Shown: positions 26,863 through 37,342, numbered from the stretch's first letter. The stretch is 64,000 nucleotides of DNA from CALKZN01 sp050633785 (GCA_050633785.1 JBOEHE010000070.1:1-64000), one strand, 5' to 3'. Numbers and translations: made by a program. Notes: generated by a model from the letters alone, not told the origin.

Positions 26863-28371
26863 TTATTCTTCAGCCGTTTTAGTCACAGGGCAGTGAAAGC
26901 TCTGCTTGGTTTCACCATCCTCCATAGAATAGAGATGAACATCAAAGCCCCATAAACGATGAATATGCTTAAGCACTTTTTTAGCATTCTTTACATCTAG
27001 TGGTTTACGGTCAAAACGATAATGATGTAAAGTAATTGACCTATCCCCACTAATCTCGACATCGTAGACTTGAATATTGGGCTCTCGATTCCCCAGATTA
27101 TATTGCGCAGACAATAACTCTCGAACTCGCTGATAGCCAGAATCATTATGAATAGCACTGACCTCAATTTCAGAGTCTTCATCATCATCAAGAATGGCAA
27201 ACAGTTTTAACTCACGCATCAGTTTTGGCGACAAAAACTGTAGAATAAAACTCTCGTCTTTAAAGTTACGCATTATAAAGTCGAGTGTTTTCTGCCAATC
27301 GGAACCAACAATATCCGGGAACCAACGAGTATCTTCTTCTGTCGGATTTTCACATATACGGCGAATATCCGTCATCATATGGAAACCCAGTGTATAAGGG
27401 TTAATCCCAGAATAATAATCACTGTTATAAGGCGGCTGGTAAATGACACTGGTATGCGATTGCATAAATTCAAGCATAAACCCTTCATCTACCTGCCCTC
27501 TATCATACAGTTCATTGATCAGCAAATGATGCCAGAAACATGCCCAGCCCTCGTTCATGACCTGAGTCTGTCGCTGGGGATAAAAATATTGAGCTATTTT
27601 GCGAACAATTCTTACAATTTCGCGCTGCCAAGACTCCAGCAACGGCGAATTTTTTTCAAAGAAATACAGCAAGTTTTCTTGAGGTTCTTCAGGAAAACGC
27701 GGCTTATCTTTTAACCGGTCTTCCGGCTCATCAAAAGGAATGGTGCGCCATAGATCATTAACCTGCTTCTGTTGATACTCTTCTCGCTCTTTCTGCTTAT
27801 CCAGTTCTTTGCGTGTTGACAATGGTTCGGGGCGTTTATAACGATCAACACCGTGATTCATTATGGCATGACATGAATCCAGCAGTGACTCAACAGCATC
27901 AACACCATGCTTTTCTTCACATTTCGCAATATAGTTTTTGGCGAACACCATGTAGTCAATAATAGATGACGCATCAGTCCAACTTCGAAATAAATAATTA
28001 CCCTTAAAAAAAGAGTTATGGCCATAACAGGCATGAGCAATCACCAAGGCCTGCATCATCATCGTATTTTCCTCCATCAGATAAGCGATGCAGGGGTCAG
28101 AGTTAATGACTATTTCATAAGCCAATCCCATCTGTCCTCGATTATAGGATTGCTGCACATTTAAAAATTGTTTGCCATATGACCAATGGTTATAACTGAT
28201 TGGCATCCCTGATGAAGCATAAGCATCCATCATCTGTTCGGAGCTGATAATTTCAATTTGATTCGGATACGTATCCAAACCATATTCACTGGCAATTTCA
28301 CTGATGGCCCGGTCATAAGCTTCGATAAGATCAAAGTTCCATTCCGATTCGTTTGATATGAGTTGACCCAT
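26863..28371 (-). CDS. SpoVR family protein (YcgB-like)
   Basis: A 502-residue cytoplasmic protein of the SpoVR family. Typical motifs are YGHNSFFKGNYLF, MNEGWACFWHHLLINELYD, and NPYTLGFHMMTDIRRICE. The molecular function is unknown; in Bacillus SpoVR affects the spore cortex, but in non-sporulating bacteria it travels with PrkA and YeaH, as here. It overlaps the yeaH stop by one base (TAATG). Confidence 0.93.
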   Translation of the reverse strand: MGQLISNESEWNFDLIEAYDRAISEIASEYGLDTYPNQIEIISSEQMMDAYASSGMPISYNHWSYGKQFLNVQQSYNRGQMGLAYEIVINSDPCIAYLMEENTMMMQALVIAHACYGHNSFFKGNYLFRSWTDASSIIDYMVFAKNYIAKCEEKHGVDAVESLLDSCHAIMNHGVDRYKRPEPLSTRKELDKQKEREEYQQKQVNDLWRTIPFDEPEDRLKDKPRFPEEPQENLLYFFEKNSPLLESWQREIVRIVRKIAQYFYPQRQTQVMNEGWACFWHHLLINELYDRGQVDEGFMLEFMQSHTSVIYQPPYNSDYYSGINPYTLGFHMMTDIRRICENPTEEDTRWFPDIVGSDWQKTLDFIMRNFKDESFILQFLSPKLMRELKLFAILDDDEDSEIEVSAIHNDSGYQRVRELLSAQYNLGNREPNIQVYDVEISGDRSITLHHYRFDRKPLDVKNAKKVLKHIHRLWGFDVHLYSMEDGETKQSFHCPVTKTAEE

Positions 28372-29645
28372 TATGCATCCTTCTTATGAAAGAGTTGACG
28401 AAAAACTGGATAAATATCACGCGCTTCCTGCAGATTCTTAATAGTAAATCTGTCAGGAAATTTCTGCTGCACACCTTCATACTCCTGCCACAAGGCTTGT
28501 TGGTCGCGATCAGTAATTTCAATATAGGAAAAGTACTGCAATTGGTGCATCAACTTTTCCGTCAATATTTTGCTGCAAACCGAGGAGTCGTCCTGCCAGT
28601 TATCCCCATCAGATGCCTGTGCACCATAGATGTTCCATTTATCATAAGGATAACGATCTTCAATGATTTCATCCATCAGACGCAAGGCGCTGGAAACTAC
28701 AGTGCCGCCAGTTTCGCGACTGTAGAAAAAGTCTTGTTCATCAACTTCCTTGGCACTGGTGTGATGGCGGATAAACACCACTTCAGTCTGTTCATAATTT
28801 CTCTGCAAAAACAGATAGAGCAATAGAAAAAAACGCTTCGCTATATCTTTAGTTTTCTGATCCATGGAACCAGATACATCCATAATGCAAAACATGACCG
28901 CCCGGGACTGAGGCAATGGCTTTTTGACATGTAAGTTGTATTTTAAATCAAAATCGTCCAGCCATGGAATACGCTTTATTTTAGCTTTTAAATCCTCTGC
29001 TTCAGCCATCAAAGCCGCAACAGGTTCATCTCCCGGAGAATATCCATCATTTAAATAATCACTAATTTGCCGTTCTATCTCTTTCAAGCGTTTACGCTTT
29101 TTTGATGTCAGCGCTATACGCCTGGAATTTGCCGACCGCAATGAGCGAATGACATTTATCTGACCAGGAGAACCTTCATTGCTGATCCCAGCTCGATGCA
29201 GTTCAAAGTCCTGCAAACCTGCCAGCTGCCGTTTAACCAGGTTAGGCAACTCCAGATCCTCAAACATAAAGTTGAGAAACTCTTCCTGGGATATCTGAAA
29301 AACAAATTCATCCATCCCCTCCCCGCTATCGCTGGCTCCTGGTCCATTACCACCTTGACCAGCACCCCCTTCAGGCCGGGGAATGCGATCCCCTTGAGTA
29401 AACTGATCATTGCCGGGTAGCACCTGAGTATTGCGCCCACCTTTGCTATGGGTAAAAACTGGTTGCTCAATTTCTTTATCAGGAATACTGATTTTTTCAC
29501 CCTTTTCCATATCGGTAATAGAGCGTTCATTGATGGCATCTGCAACCGCTTTTTTTATATGTTTTTTATAGCGTTTAAGGAAACGCTGGCGGTTAACCGT
29601 GCTTTTCTTTTTGGCATTCAAGCGCCTGTCAATGATATAACTCAT
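28371..29645 (-). CDS. YeaH/YhbH family protein (DUF444)
   Basis: This protein opens with SYIIDRRLNAKKKSTVNRQRF, matching E. coli YeaH, so the ATG at 29645 is chosen over an upstream GTG at 29669. A von Willebrand A-like domain carries the MIDAS-type motif CIMDVSGSMDQKTKD (about residue 250). A Gly-rich linker lies before it. The function is unknown; it works with PrkA in nutrient stress responses in E. coli and Salmonella. It is the middle gene of prkA-yeaH-spoVR. Confidence 0.94.
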   Translation of the reverse strand: MSYIIDRRLNAKKKSTVNRQRFLKRYKKHIKKAVADAINERSITDMEKGEKISIPDKEIEQPVFTHSKGGRNTQVLPGNDQFTQGDRIPRPEGGAGQGGNGPGASDSGEGMDEFVFQISQEEFLNFMFEDLELPNLVKRQLAGLQDFELHRAGISNEGSPGQINVIRSLRSANSRRIALTSKKRKRLKEIERQISDYLNDGYSPGDEPVAALMAEAEDLKAKIKRIPWLDDFDLKYNLHVKKPLPQSRAVMFCIMDVSGSMDQKTKDIAKRFFLLLYLFLQRNYEQTEVVFIRHHTSAKEVDEQDFFYSRETGGTVVSSALRLMDEIIEDRYPYDKWNIYGAQASDGDNWQDDSSVCSKILTEKLMHQLQYFSYIEITDRDQQALWQEYEGVQQKFPDRFTIKNLQEARDIYPVFRQLFHKKDA

Positions 29646-29711
29646 AGGGTAACACCCGATAAATTGCACTGGTTTTGAATGGTGATATTAGTCATTTAAA
29701 TCACCACCGCC

Positions 29712-31634
29712 TTATTGTGATTTCCTCACCCGCAAATACCATTCAGAGAGCAGCCTGACTTGCTTTTCGGTATACCCACGGCTGACCATGCGTTCAACGA
29801 AATCCTCATGTTTCTTCTTATCTTCAGCCGAGGATTTGGTATTGAACGAAATTACCGGCAGCAAGTCTTCAGTATTGGAGAACATTTTTTTCTCAATAAC
29901 GGTGCGCAATTTTTCGTAACTGCTCCATACCGGATTTTTGCTACCGTTATTGGCCTTGGCACGCAATACGAAATTAACAATTTCATTACGAAAATCTTTG
30001 GGATTGCTGATGCCCGCCGGTTTCTCAATTTTCTCCAACTCTTCATTAAGCGCGCTTCGATTTAATATCTCACCAGTTTCCGGGTTTCGATATTCTTGAT
30101 CCTGAATCCAGAAATCGGCATAGGACACATAGCGATCAAAAATATTCTGCCCATACTCTGCATAGGACTCCAGATAAGCCGTTTGAATTTCCTTGCCAAT
30201 GAACTCAACATAACGCGGAGCGAGAAACTCTTTAATAAACGACAAATACTGATCTCTAAGCTCTTCTGAAAACTGTTCCTGTTCAATCTGTTGTTCAAGC
30301 ACATACAATAAATGCACCGGATTTGCTGCAACTTCCGTTGGATCAAAGTTAAACACCTTGGATAATATCTTGAAGGCAAACCGAGTTGACAACCCTTGCA
30401 TGCCTTCATTGACACCAGCAATATCCTTATATTCCTGCAAAGACTTTGCTTTAGGGTCTGTATCTTTGAGGTTCTGCCCATCATAAACATTCATTTTTGA
30501 AAATAAATTGGAATTTTCAGGTTCCTGAATTCTCGACAAAACAGAAAATTGAGCCAACATTCTCAAAGTGTCAGGCGCACAGGGCACATTGGCCAGAGAG
30601 CTATTCTGCAATAACTTCTCATAAATCTTCACTTCCTCAGTCACTCGCAGACAATAGGGCACTTTAACTGTATAAACCCGGTCAATAAACGCCTCATTGT
30701 TTTTATTGTTCTTAAATGTCTGCCATTCCGCCTCATTCGAATGCGCCAGAATAACACCTTCAAATGGTATTGATCCCAAACCTTCCGTACTATTAAAGTT
30801 ACCCTCTTGGGTCGCTGTTAACAAAGGATGTAAGACTTTTATTGGCGCTTTAAACATCTCAACGAATTCCATAATCCCTTGATTTGCCCGACACAAGCCA
30901 CCGGAGAAACTATAAGCATCAGGGTCATTTTGAGGAAAGTCTTCCAGCTTTCGAATATCAACCTTACCAACCAAAGACGAGATATCCTGGTTATTTTCAT
31001 CTCCAGGTTCAGTTTTTGACACTGCAACCTGGTCGAGAATGGAAGGATATAAACGCACCACATTAAACTTACTGATATCCCCACCATATTCACGCAGACG
31101 CTTAGCAGCCCAAGGCGACATGATGGTCTTTATATAACTAACTGGAATACCATAATCTTCCGACAGAATTCCCCCATCTTCTTCTGGGTCAAATAAACCC
31201 AATGGAGACTCAAAGACTGGAGAATCTTTTAAACAGTAAATAGGTTCTTTTTCAATCAGAGATTTCAATTTTTCAGCCAAAGATGACTTTCCACCACCAA
31301 CTGGACCTAACAAATACAATATCTGCTTCTGCTCTTCCATACCTTGAGCCGCATGCTTGAAAAAGGACACAATCTGGGCAATTGCTTCTTCCATGCCATA
31401 AAAGTCTTTAAAGACCTTATAACACTTAATGATTTTATTAGAAAAAATACGACTTGAACGCGGGTCCACCGACGTATCAACTAACTCTGGCTCGCCAATT
31501 GCAGCTAGCATACGCTCTGCCGCTGACGCATAGACCAAGGGGTTTTCCTTACATAAATTCAGGTAATCCTGAAGGCTCATTTCTTCTTGTTGCGTAGTTT
31601 CGTAACGGCTTCTGTAATGTTTGAATAAGCTCAT
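29712..31634 (-). CDS. prkA: PrkA family serine protein kinase (YeaG)
   Basis: A 640-residue protein with an AAA-like N-terminal half (Walker A LLGPVGGGKSSLAEKL near residue 110) and a C-terminal PrkA kinase region. In E. coli YeaG is induced by nitrogen starvation and stationary phase. It leads the prkA-yeaH-spoVR operon and has a strong AGGAGG site. A perfect inverted repeat sits in its leader. Confidence 0.96.
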   Translation of the reverse strand: MSLFKHYRSRYETTQQEEMSLQDYLNLCKENPLVYASAAERMLAAIGEPELVDTSVDPRSSRIFSNKIIKCYKVFKDFYGMEEAIAQIVSFFKHAAQGMEEQKQILYLLGPVGGGKSSLAEKLKSLIEKEPIYCLKDSPVFESPLGLFDPEEDGGILSEDYGIPVSYIKTIMSPWAAKRLREYGGDISKFNVVRLYPSILDQVAVSKTEPGDENNQDISSLVGKVDIRKLEDFPQNDPDAYSFSGGLCRANQGIMEFVEMFKAPIKVLHPLLTATQEGNFNSTEGLGSIPFEGVILAHSNEAEWQTFKNNKNNEAFIDRVYTVKVPYCLRVTEEVKIYEKLLQNSSLANVPCAPDTLRMLAQFSVLSRIQEPENSNLFSKMNVYDGQNLKDTDPKAKSLQEYKDIAGVNEGMQGLSTRFAFKILSKVFNFDPTEVAANPVHLLYVLEQQIEQEQFSEELRDQYLSFIKEFLAPRYVEFIGKEIQTAYLESYAEYGQNIFDRYVSYADFWIQDQEYRNPETGEILNRSALNEELEKIEKPAGISNPKDFRNEIVNFVLRAKANNGSKNPVWSSYEKLRTVIEKKMFSNTEDLLPVISFNTKSSAEDKKKHEDFVERMVSRGYTEKQVRLLSEWYLRVRKSQ

Positions 31635-32095
31635 ACAACGCCTCCTATATTCTTTTTTGGGACAAATTTAATACATTAAAAACAGTAATTTACTGTTTTT
31701 TCAGTCCTGCCTTCATCCTCGTTTTTCTTATTTTCTATAAGCATAGTCGTTTGAATCACCTTGCGCGAATAATTTGAATAAGTTTAACAATCGTCAGACC
31801 AAGTCTTTAAAACACGCGGGAAACAGCCCTGCAAAGCAGCCTTAATCAGCTACAAAAAAACATTATTTTTTTAAATGGCACAAATAACGACTGTGCATTT
31901 ATCTAATAAGACCGATTAGAACGGGCAAAACGCACAAAAAAGAAAAATGGATAATTCAAGCAGGTAATTTCGTTCCAATTTGACACCAATAAAAGTTAAC
32001 ACTGGTGATGTCATTAAATGCATAAATACTGTGCTTAACCCACCATCATTCTCAGTTATAATACAGCCCTACTAGCGACTATTTATCGAACAGCC
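31635..32095. other. prkA-cmoB divergent intergenic region
   Basis: About 460 bp without a gene. It holds the prkA leader palindrome (separate entry) and a small inverted repeat TCTAAT / ATTAGA at 31902-31920. I searched by eye for a sigma-54 promoter on the prkA side and found none that keeps the GG/GC spacing. Confidence 0.5.
31678..31700. repeat. Perfect 11-bp inverted repeat in the prkA leader
   Basis: AAAAACAGTAA-T-TTACTGTTTTT, 44 bp upstream of the prkA start. It could be an operator or an RNA hairpin near the ribosome-binding site. No known regulator is recognised. Confidence 0.6.
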
Positions 32096-33073
32096 ATGCT
32101 GACATTCTCCAATTTCCTGAACCGTCCAGAATTTGCGACTTGGCGCGCTCATATAAATGAAAGAGTTAATGAACGCTCAACGCCCGGGCGCCATGGCGAT
32201 ATCCCCAAATGGATGGATGTGTTGTCGCAACTGCCGGATGCAATTCCGAGCATCATTGACCTTCAATCTGATACTATTACTATTGGATCTGCCAACGATT
32301 TAACCCATCAGGAAAGCCAGACTCTTCGAACGTGTCTGGAGGCCTTGATTCCATGGCGTAAAGGGCCCTTTAATCTGTTTGGCATTGAAATTGATACCGA
32401 GTGGAAATCAGATTGGAAGTGGCAACGCCTGCAACCTCATTTATCATCACTGCAAAACAAACGTGTACTCGACATCGGCTGCGGCACCGGTTATCACTGC
32501 TGGCGAATGCTCGGGGCAGGGGCCGATAACGTATTAGGTATTGATCCCTCGATGCGCTTTGTCATTCAACATGCTATTTGTCAGCATTACATCCAAAGCC
32601 AACAATTCGATTTTCTACCCCTCGGGATTGAAGACCTTCCCAATGACATGTCTGTCTTTGATAGCATTTTTTCAATGGGAATTCTCTACCACAGACGAGA
32701 CCCATTACAACACCTCAAAGAACTGCGTTCCTTACTGGCACCCTCAGGTGAACTCATATTGGAAACGCTAATTATCGATGAAGACTTTGAGCATGTTGAA
32801 AACGGTCTGTTTGTGCCCGAAGGACGCTATGCCCAAATGCGCAATGTCTGGAATCTGCCAACAGTAAGCTTCCTTGAAAACAGTTTAAACGAATTGGGGT
32901 TTGACAATGTCCGCTGCGTTGACATCAACACAACCAGCCTCAGCGAACAACGCACAACCCCATGGACTAAAGGCCATTCGCTGGTTGATTTTCTCGACCC
33001 AACGGACCACACGAAAACCATTGAAGGCCTCCCTGCACCCAAACGCGCCATTGTTGTTGCCAGCAAAAACTGA
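32096..33073 (+). CDS. cmoB: tRNA U34 carboxymethyltransferase
   Basis: Transfers the carboxymethyl group of carboxy-SAM to 5-hydroxyuridine at tRNA position 34, giving cmo5U. The SAM-binding motif VLDIGCGTGYHCWRMLGAGA, the WRKGPFNLFGIEIDTEW region and the GILYHRRDPLQHL motif match CmoB. The length of 325 residues is standard. It is convergent with ilvN and separated from cmoA by the fdxA and prkA genes. Confidence 0.97.
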   Translation: MLTFSNFLNRPEFATWRAHINERVNERSTPGRHGDIPKWMDVLSQLPDAIPSIIDLQSDTITIGSANDLTHQESQTLRTCLEALIPWRKGPFNLFGIEIDTEWKSDWKWQRLQPHLSSLQNKRVLDIGCGTGYHCWRMLGAGADNVLGIDPSMRFVIQHAICQHYIQSQQFDFLPLGIEDLPNDMSVFDSIFSMGILYHRRDPLQHLKELRSLLAPSGELILETLIIDEDFEHVENGLFVPEGRYAQMRNVWNLPTVSFLENSLNELGFDNVRCVDINTTSLSEQRTTPWTKGHSLVDFLDPTDHTKTIEGLPAPKRAIVVASKN

Positions 33074-33133
33074 CACAACAAGGCGGTAGGTCCTGTAGAC
33101 CCTCAGTAAATTACATAGCCAGACGTATTTTAA

Positions 33134-33700
33134 TCACGCACTTTGCTCTGCCATTTCACGCAAGCGCTTGGAAAACATCTCCATTGGTTTCATAACAGCC
33201 ACTCGACCACTATGGACGAATTCGTAAATACCGATTTCTTTTAAAGAGCTGTACAGCTCCTTGATCTCAGTCGGGTGGCCTGTTTTTTCAAGAACAGCAT
33301 ATTCATCTGTCACTGTCAAAATACGTGCATTAAACTGGCGAATAAGCTGTTCCACCCGATCACCATCTTTAAACAAGCTTGTCGGCACTTTATACAAAGC
33401 CACCTCTTGAGCGACAATTTCGTCATTTGTGTAATAAAAGGCTGCAACCACATCAACTTTCTTTTCAAGTTGCGCAACAATTTTTTTAATCAGTTTCTCA
33501 GTACAATTCACTACCACCGTAAAACGGTGAATTCCCTCTATGGATGAGGCACTGACAGTCAAGGTATCAATGTTCATTTTGATTCGAGTGAATACGGAAA
33601 CCACTTCCGACAATAGCCCCGGCACATTTTCAGTAAAAACAGTAATTGTGTATTCAGTTATTGGCATTTCAGCATTCTTTGTAGATGTAGCCATGATCAA
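33134..33700 (-). CDS. ilvN: Acetolactate synthase, regulatory small subunit
   Basis: A 188-residue subunit with an N-terminal ACT domain (TITVFTENVPGLLSEVVSVF) that binds valine for feedback control, then an ALS_ss_C-like domain. Its ATG overlaps the stop of the large-subunit gene by four bases (ATGA), so translation is coupled. The length is a little more than the usual ~165 residues because of the C-terminal tail. Confidence 0.94.
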   Translation of the reverse strand: MIMATSTKNAEMPITEYTITVFTENVPGLLSEVVSVFTRIKMNIDTLTVSASSIEGIHRFTVVVNCTEKLIKKIVAQLEKKVDVVAAFYYTNDEIVAQEVALYKVPTSLFKDGDRVEQLIRQFNARILTVTDEYAVLEKTGHPTEIKELYSSLKEIGIYEFVHSGRVAVMKPMEMFSKRLREMAEQSA

Positions 33701-35424
33701 CCCTCCGCATCCAAAGCAACTTCAGCAACACTTTTACCCGTTGCAATCATTGGGAATACATTTTCTTCTTTATCAACTCTAACGTGTAATAAATAAGGAC
33801 CGGTAGCCTCAATCGTTCGATCCAAAGCAGCCGATAAATCGTCATAATTGCGAACTTCTTCGCCAGGAACACCAAAACCTTCAGCTATTTTCAGAAAGTC
33901 CGGGTTGGTTAATGCCACCTGCGAATAACGATTGTCAAAAAACAATTCCTGCCATTGGCGCACCATTCCCAGATAGTTATTGTCTAGCAACAATATTTTC
34001 ACCGGCACATTCCATTGACTGAGCATCCCCAGCTCCTGAATAGTCATCTGGAAACCGCCATCACCAACAACCATGTACACCTGACGCTCTTTGTCCGCTA
34101 ATTTAGCACCAAAAGCGGCAGGCAACCCAAAGCCCATAGTCCCAGAACCTCCAGAACTGATCCAGGCATCAGCCGTTTTAAACTGATAGTAGCGCATCGC
34201 AACCATTTGATGTTGGCCAACGTCTGTTACTATCACGCCCTGGCCATCCGTTTTATCTGACAACATGCGAATGACTTGAGGCATTTTAATCGAACCAGAT
34301 TCATTAGGTGCCAAGCAACCCTTAATCACTTTGTCATGCTCCTTGTCCCAACAGTCTGTAAATTGCTGCAACCAATGAGGATATTGCCGTTGCTCAACCT
34401 GTGGCAATAAAGCCTCTAAAGCCTGTTTGGCATCCGCATGAATCGCAACTGTAGTAGGTACATTCTTATCAATCTCAGATTTATCAATCTCAATATGAAT
34501 GACCTTACTATTGGGCAGATAACGGGTGATGTCTCCAGTAACCCTGTCATCAAAACGCATGCCAATAGCGATAACAACATCAGCATCATTACTCAGCAAA
34601 TTTGGCCCATAGTTGCCATGCATACCCAACAGACCTATGCTGAGTGGATGTTCAGCAGACAGACAGGACAAGCCATGAAAAGTCGTTGCTACTGGAATTC
34701 CCGCCTTTTCAACAAACTCCTGAAACACTGCTTGAGCACCCGCAATATGAATACCATGCCCAGCTAAAATTAAGGGTTGTTTTGCAGAGTTGATCAATTG
34801 CGCTGCTGCTGTAATAGATTCAGCTTTGACTTTGGGTCGCGGCCGGTAACTGCGCACATCTACAATTGGGTTCTCTTTCAGGCTTTCGTAATTTAGTTCG
34901 AATTCCTGGATCTGTGCATTTTTGGTGATATCAATCAACACTGGCCCAGGTTTGCCAGTACTAGCAACATAGAACGCTTTGCGCATCACTGCCGGGATAT
35001 CCCGCGCATCAGTAATCTGATAATTCCACTTTGTTAATGGCGATGATGCGCCAATAATATCCGACTCCTGAAATGCATCAGAACCCAAAAGGTGATCAGC
35101 AACCTGACCGGTTATTGCTACCAATGGTGTTGAGTCCAGCAAGGCATCATACAATCCGGTCAATAAGTTGGTCGCCCCTGGCCCAGATGTCGCCATACAA
35201 ACCGCAGGCGCTCGATTGATCCGCGCATAGCCTTCAGCAGCATGGATAGCACCTTGCTCATGTCGAGCCAAAATATGCGTTAACTGATCTGCATAATCAT
35301 ACAGAGCATCATAAACAGGCATAATTGCACCACCAGGATAGCCAAATATAGTATCCACCCCTTCAGCTACAAGGCATTCAAGAACCGCAGAAGAACCCAA
35401 ACATGTTTTATTCTTTATCGCCAT
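33697..35424 (-). CDS. ilvB: Acetolactate synthase, catalytic large subunit
   Basis: A thiamine diphosphate enzyme that makes acetolactate or acetohydroxybutyrate for Val, Leu and Ile synthesis. The catalytic Glu is in LARHEQGAIHAAEGYAR. The ThDP motif is GDGGFQMTIQELGM with LDNNYLGMVRQWQ. The 575-residue length is standard. An AAGGAAG site precedes the ATG. Whether the isozyme is named ilvB, ilvI or ilvG cannot be settled by sequence alone. Confidence 0.96.
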   Translation of the reverse strand: MAIKNKTCLGSSAVLECLVAEGVDTIFGYPGGAIMPVYDALYDYADQLTHILARHEQGAIHAAEGYARINRAPAVCMATSGPGATNLLTGLYDALLDSTPLVAITGQVADHLLGSDAFQESDIIGASSPLTKWNYQITDARDIPAVMRKAFYVASTGKPGPVLIDITKNAQIQEFELNYESLKENPIVDVRSYRPRPKVKAESITAAAQLINSAKQPLILAGHGIHIAGAQAVFQEFVEKAGIPVATTFHGLSCLSAEHPLSIGLLGMHGNYGPNLLSNDADVVIAIGMRFDDRVTGDITRYLPNSKVIHIEIDKSEIDKNVPTTVAIHADAKQALEALLPQVEQRQYPHWLQQFTDCWDKEHDKVIKGCLAPNESGSIKMPQVIRMLSDKTDGQGVIVTDVGQHQMVAMRYYQFKTADAWISSGGSGTMGFGLPAAFGAKLADKERQVYMVVGDGGFQMTIQELGMLSQWNVPVKILLLDNNYLGMVRQWQELFFDNRYSQVALTNPDFLKIAEGFGVPGEEVRNYDDLSAALDRTIEATGPYLLHVRVDKEENVFPMIATGKSVAEVALDAEG

Positions 35425-35439
35425 AACTATTTTCTTCCT

Positions 35440-37129
35440 TTAATTTTCATCGGTAACACAGCCTTCACTGGCAGTCGAAACTGAGTGAGCATATTTGCGT
35501 AAAATCCCACTGGAGACTCTTCGCTCTGGTTCAGTCCACTTGGCTCGGCGGGCAGCTAATTCTGCATCATCCAAATCAACAGACAAGGTATTCGCATCAG
35601 CATCAATCGTGATCACATCACCATCTTCCAACAATGCCAGATTACCGCCAACTTGAGCTTCCGGAGTGATATGACCAACAACAAACCCATGCGTACCTCC
35701 TGAGAAGCGTCCATCTGTAATTAAGGCTACTTTGTCACCCAAACCCGCCCCCATAATTAACGAAGTAGGTTTGAGCATTTCTGGTAAACCCGGTCCTCCT
35801 TTAGGACCAATATAACGAATAACCACTACCTGACCGGCCTCTACATCGCCATTCAAAATAGCGGCGTTGAGCTCAGGCTCACTGTTAAACACTTTTGCCG
35901 TGCCGGTAAACACCAGCCCTTCTTTACCCGTTATTTTGGCAACAGCACCTTGCTCTGCCAAATTACCATAAAGAATCTGCAAATGTCCGGTTGGCTTAAT
36001 CGCATTACTCACAGGAAAAATGATCTTTTGCTGCTCATCCAGACTAGGAACACTGTCAAGATTTTCAGCCACCGTTTTGCCCGTTACAGTCAAACATGAA
36101 CCATCAAGCATGTCATTTTCCAACATAAATTTCATAACACCAGGAACCCCGCCCACCTGATGCAAGTCTTCCATGACATATTTGCCGCTCGGCTTAAGGT
36201 CAGCTAGAAATGGCGTTTCATCGCTGATACGTTGAAAGTCATCGATAGTAATGCTGACATCAACGGACTTCGCGATCGCAATCATATGTAAAACAGCATT
36301 GGTTGACCCACCAAGAACCATAATACTGCGAAGTGCATTTTCAAAAGCGGCCTTGGTCATAATATCCCTTGGCAGAATGTTCTTTTCCAGCAGGTTATAA
36401 ATAGCCGGACCTAAACGCTGCGCTTCCAGCTTCTTCTCATCCGTTGCTGCCGGAATTGAGGAGTTAAATGGCAGACTCATACCCATCACTTCAATGGCAC
36501 TAGCCATAGTATTAGCGGTATACATACCGCCACAAGCACCAGCTCCAGGACAAGCTTTCTTCACAACATTTTTGAACTCTTCTTCATCAATCTCGCCAGA
36601 TGTCTTTTTACCCAATGCTTCAAATGCTGAAACGATATCCAATTTCTGCCCATTATGACGACCCGCTGCTATAGTACCTCCATAAACCAGAATTGCCGGG
36701 CGGTTCAAGCGACCGATTGCCATCATGGCACCAGGCATATTTTTATCGCATCCAACCACAGTGATCAAGCCATCGTACCATTGTGCACCCATTACCGTTT
36801 CAATAGAGTCAGCGATAATATCTCGAGATGGTAAGGAAAATTTCATCCCTTCAGTGCCCATGGAAATACCGTCACTGACACCAATAGTATGAAAAATAAG
36901 CCCAACCAGATCTTGCTGATCAACCGATTGCTTTACTTTAGTCGCCAAATGATTCAAATGCATATTACAGGGATTTCCTTGCCAACCGGTACTTGCCACA
37001 CCAATTTGTGGCTNNTGGCTTTTTCAAATCCTCCTCGGTCAAGCCAATTGCGTGCAACATGGCTTGAGCTGCCGGTTGAGTTGGGTCTTGGGTGACGTGT
37101 TTACTGTATTTATTTAATGGCTTTTTCAT
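35440..37129 (-). CDS. ilvD: Dihydroxy-acid dehydratase, interrupted by two Ns
   Basis: Dehydrates dihydroxy-acids to 2-keto acids in Val/Ile synthesis; an Fe-S enzyme. Signatures are GCDKNMPGAMMA, GACGGMYTANTM and ITDGRFSGGTHG. As written, the frame breaks near 37014, where NN is flanked on both sides by the same five bases (TGGCT). Removing the NN and one copy gives K-K-P-Q-I-G-V-A-S in frame and a 560-residue protein starting at ATG 37129, a normal length. I therefore treat it as intact with an assembly join, not a pseudogene. It leads the ilvD-ilvB-ilvN operon behind an attenuator. Confidence 0.95.
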
Positions 37130-37216
37130 AATTATCATGTGCTTTAGACAATCAGCACCCTATCACTGTGTTCTCGTTATTGAAGTGTTAAATGTTATTT
37201 TCATACGACTCAATGA

Positions 37217-37248
37217 AAAAAGCCTTTCTCATTTGAGAAAGGCTTTTT
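37217..37248 (-). terminator. Attenuator terminator of the ilv operon
   Basis: A perfect 14-bp stem AAAAAGCCTTTCTC / GAGAAAGGCTTTTT over loop ATTT, with a U-run on the minus strand. It lies 25 bp after the leader peptide stop and about 90 bp before ilvD. Segment GAGAGAGG (within 37263-37270) can pair with its left arm CCTTTCTC (8 pairs, one G-U), forming an antiterminator. It can also end transcripts from 37428. Confidence 0.88.
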
Positions 37249-37273
37249 GTTTGTCAATACAACCTCTCTCCAG

Positions 37274-37342
37274 TCAATTTATGTCGACTAGAACCACCAC
37301 AATTGCAATTACGCTGCTGATTGGAATGTTGATTGAGATCAT
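37274..37342 (-). CDS. ilv operon leader peptide (attenuation)
   Basis: A 22-residue frame starting M-I-S-I-N-I-P-I and continuing through A-I-V-V-V-L-V. Thirteen of 22 residues are Ile, Val or Leu (7 Ile, 5 Val, 1 Leu), which is the hallmark of an ilv leader peptide. The Val-Leu-Val codons (RNA UUCUAGUC, 37293-37286) can pair with GACUGGAG (37275-37268), so ribosome stalling would free that segment to form the antiterminator. No strong ribosome-binding site is seen. The gene is too short for standard gene callers. Confidence 0.85.
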   Translation of the reverse strand: MISINIPISSVIAIVVVLVDIN

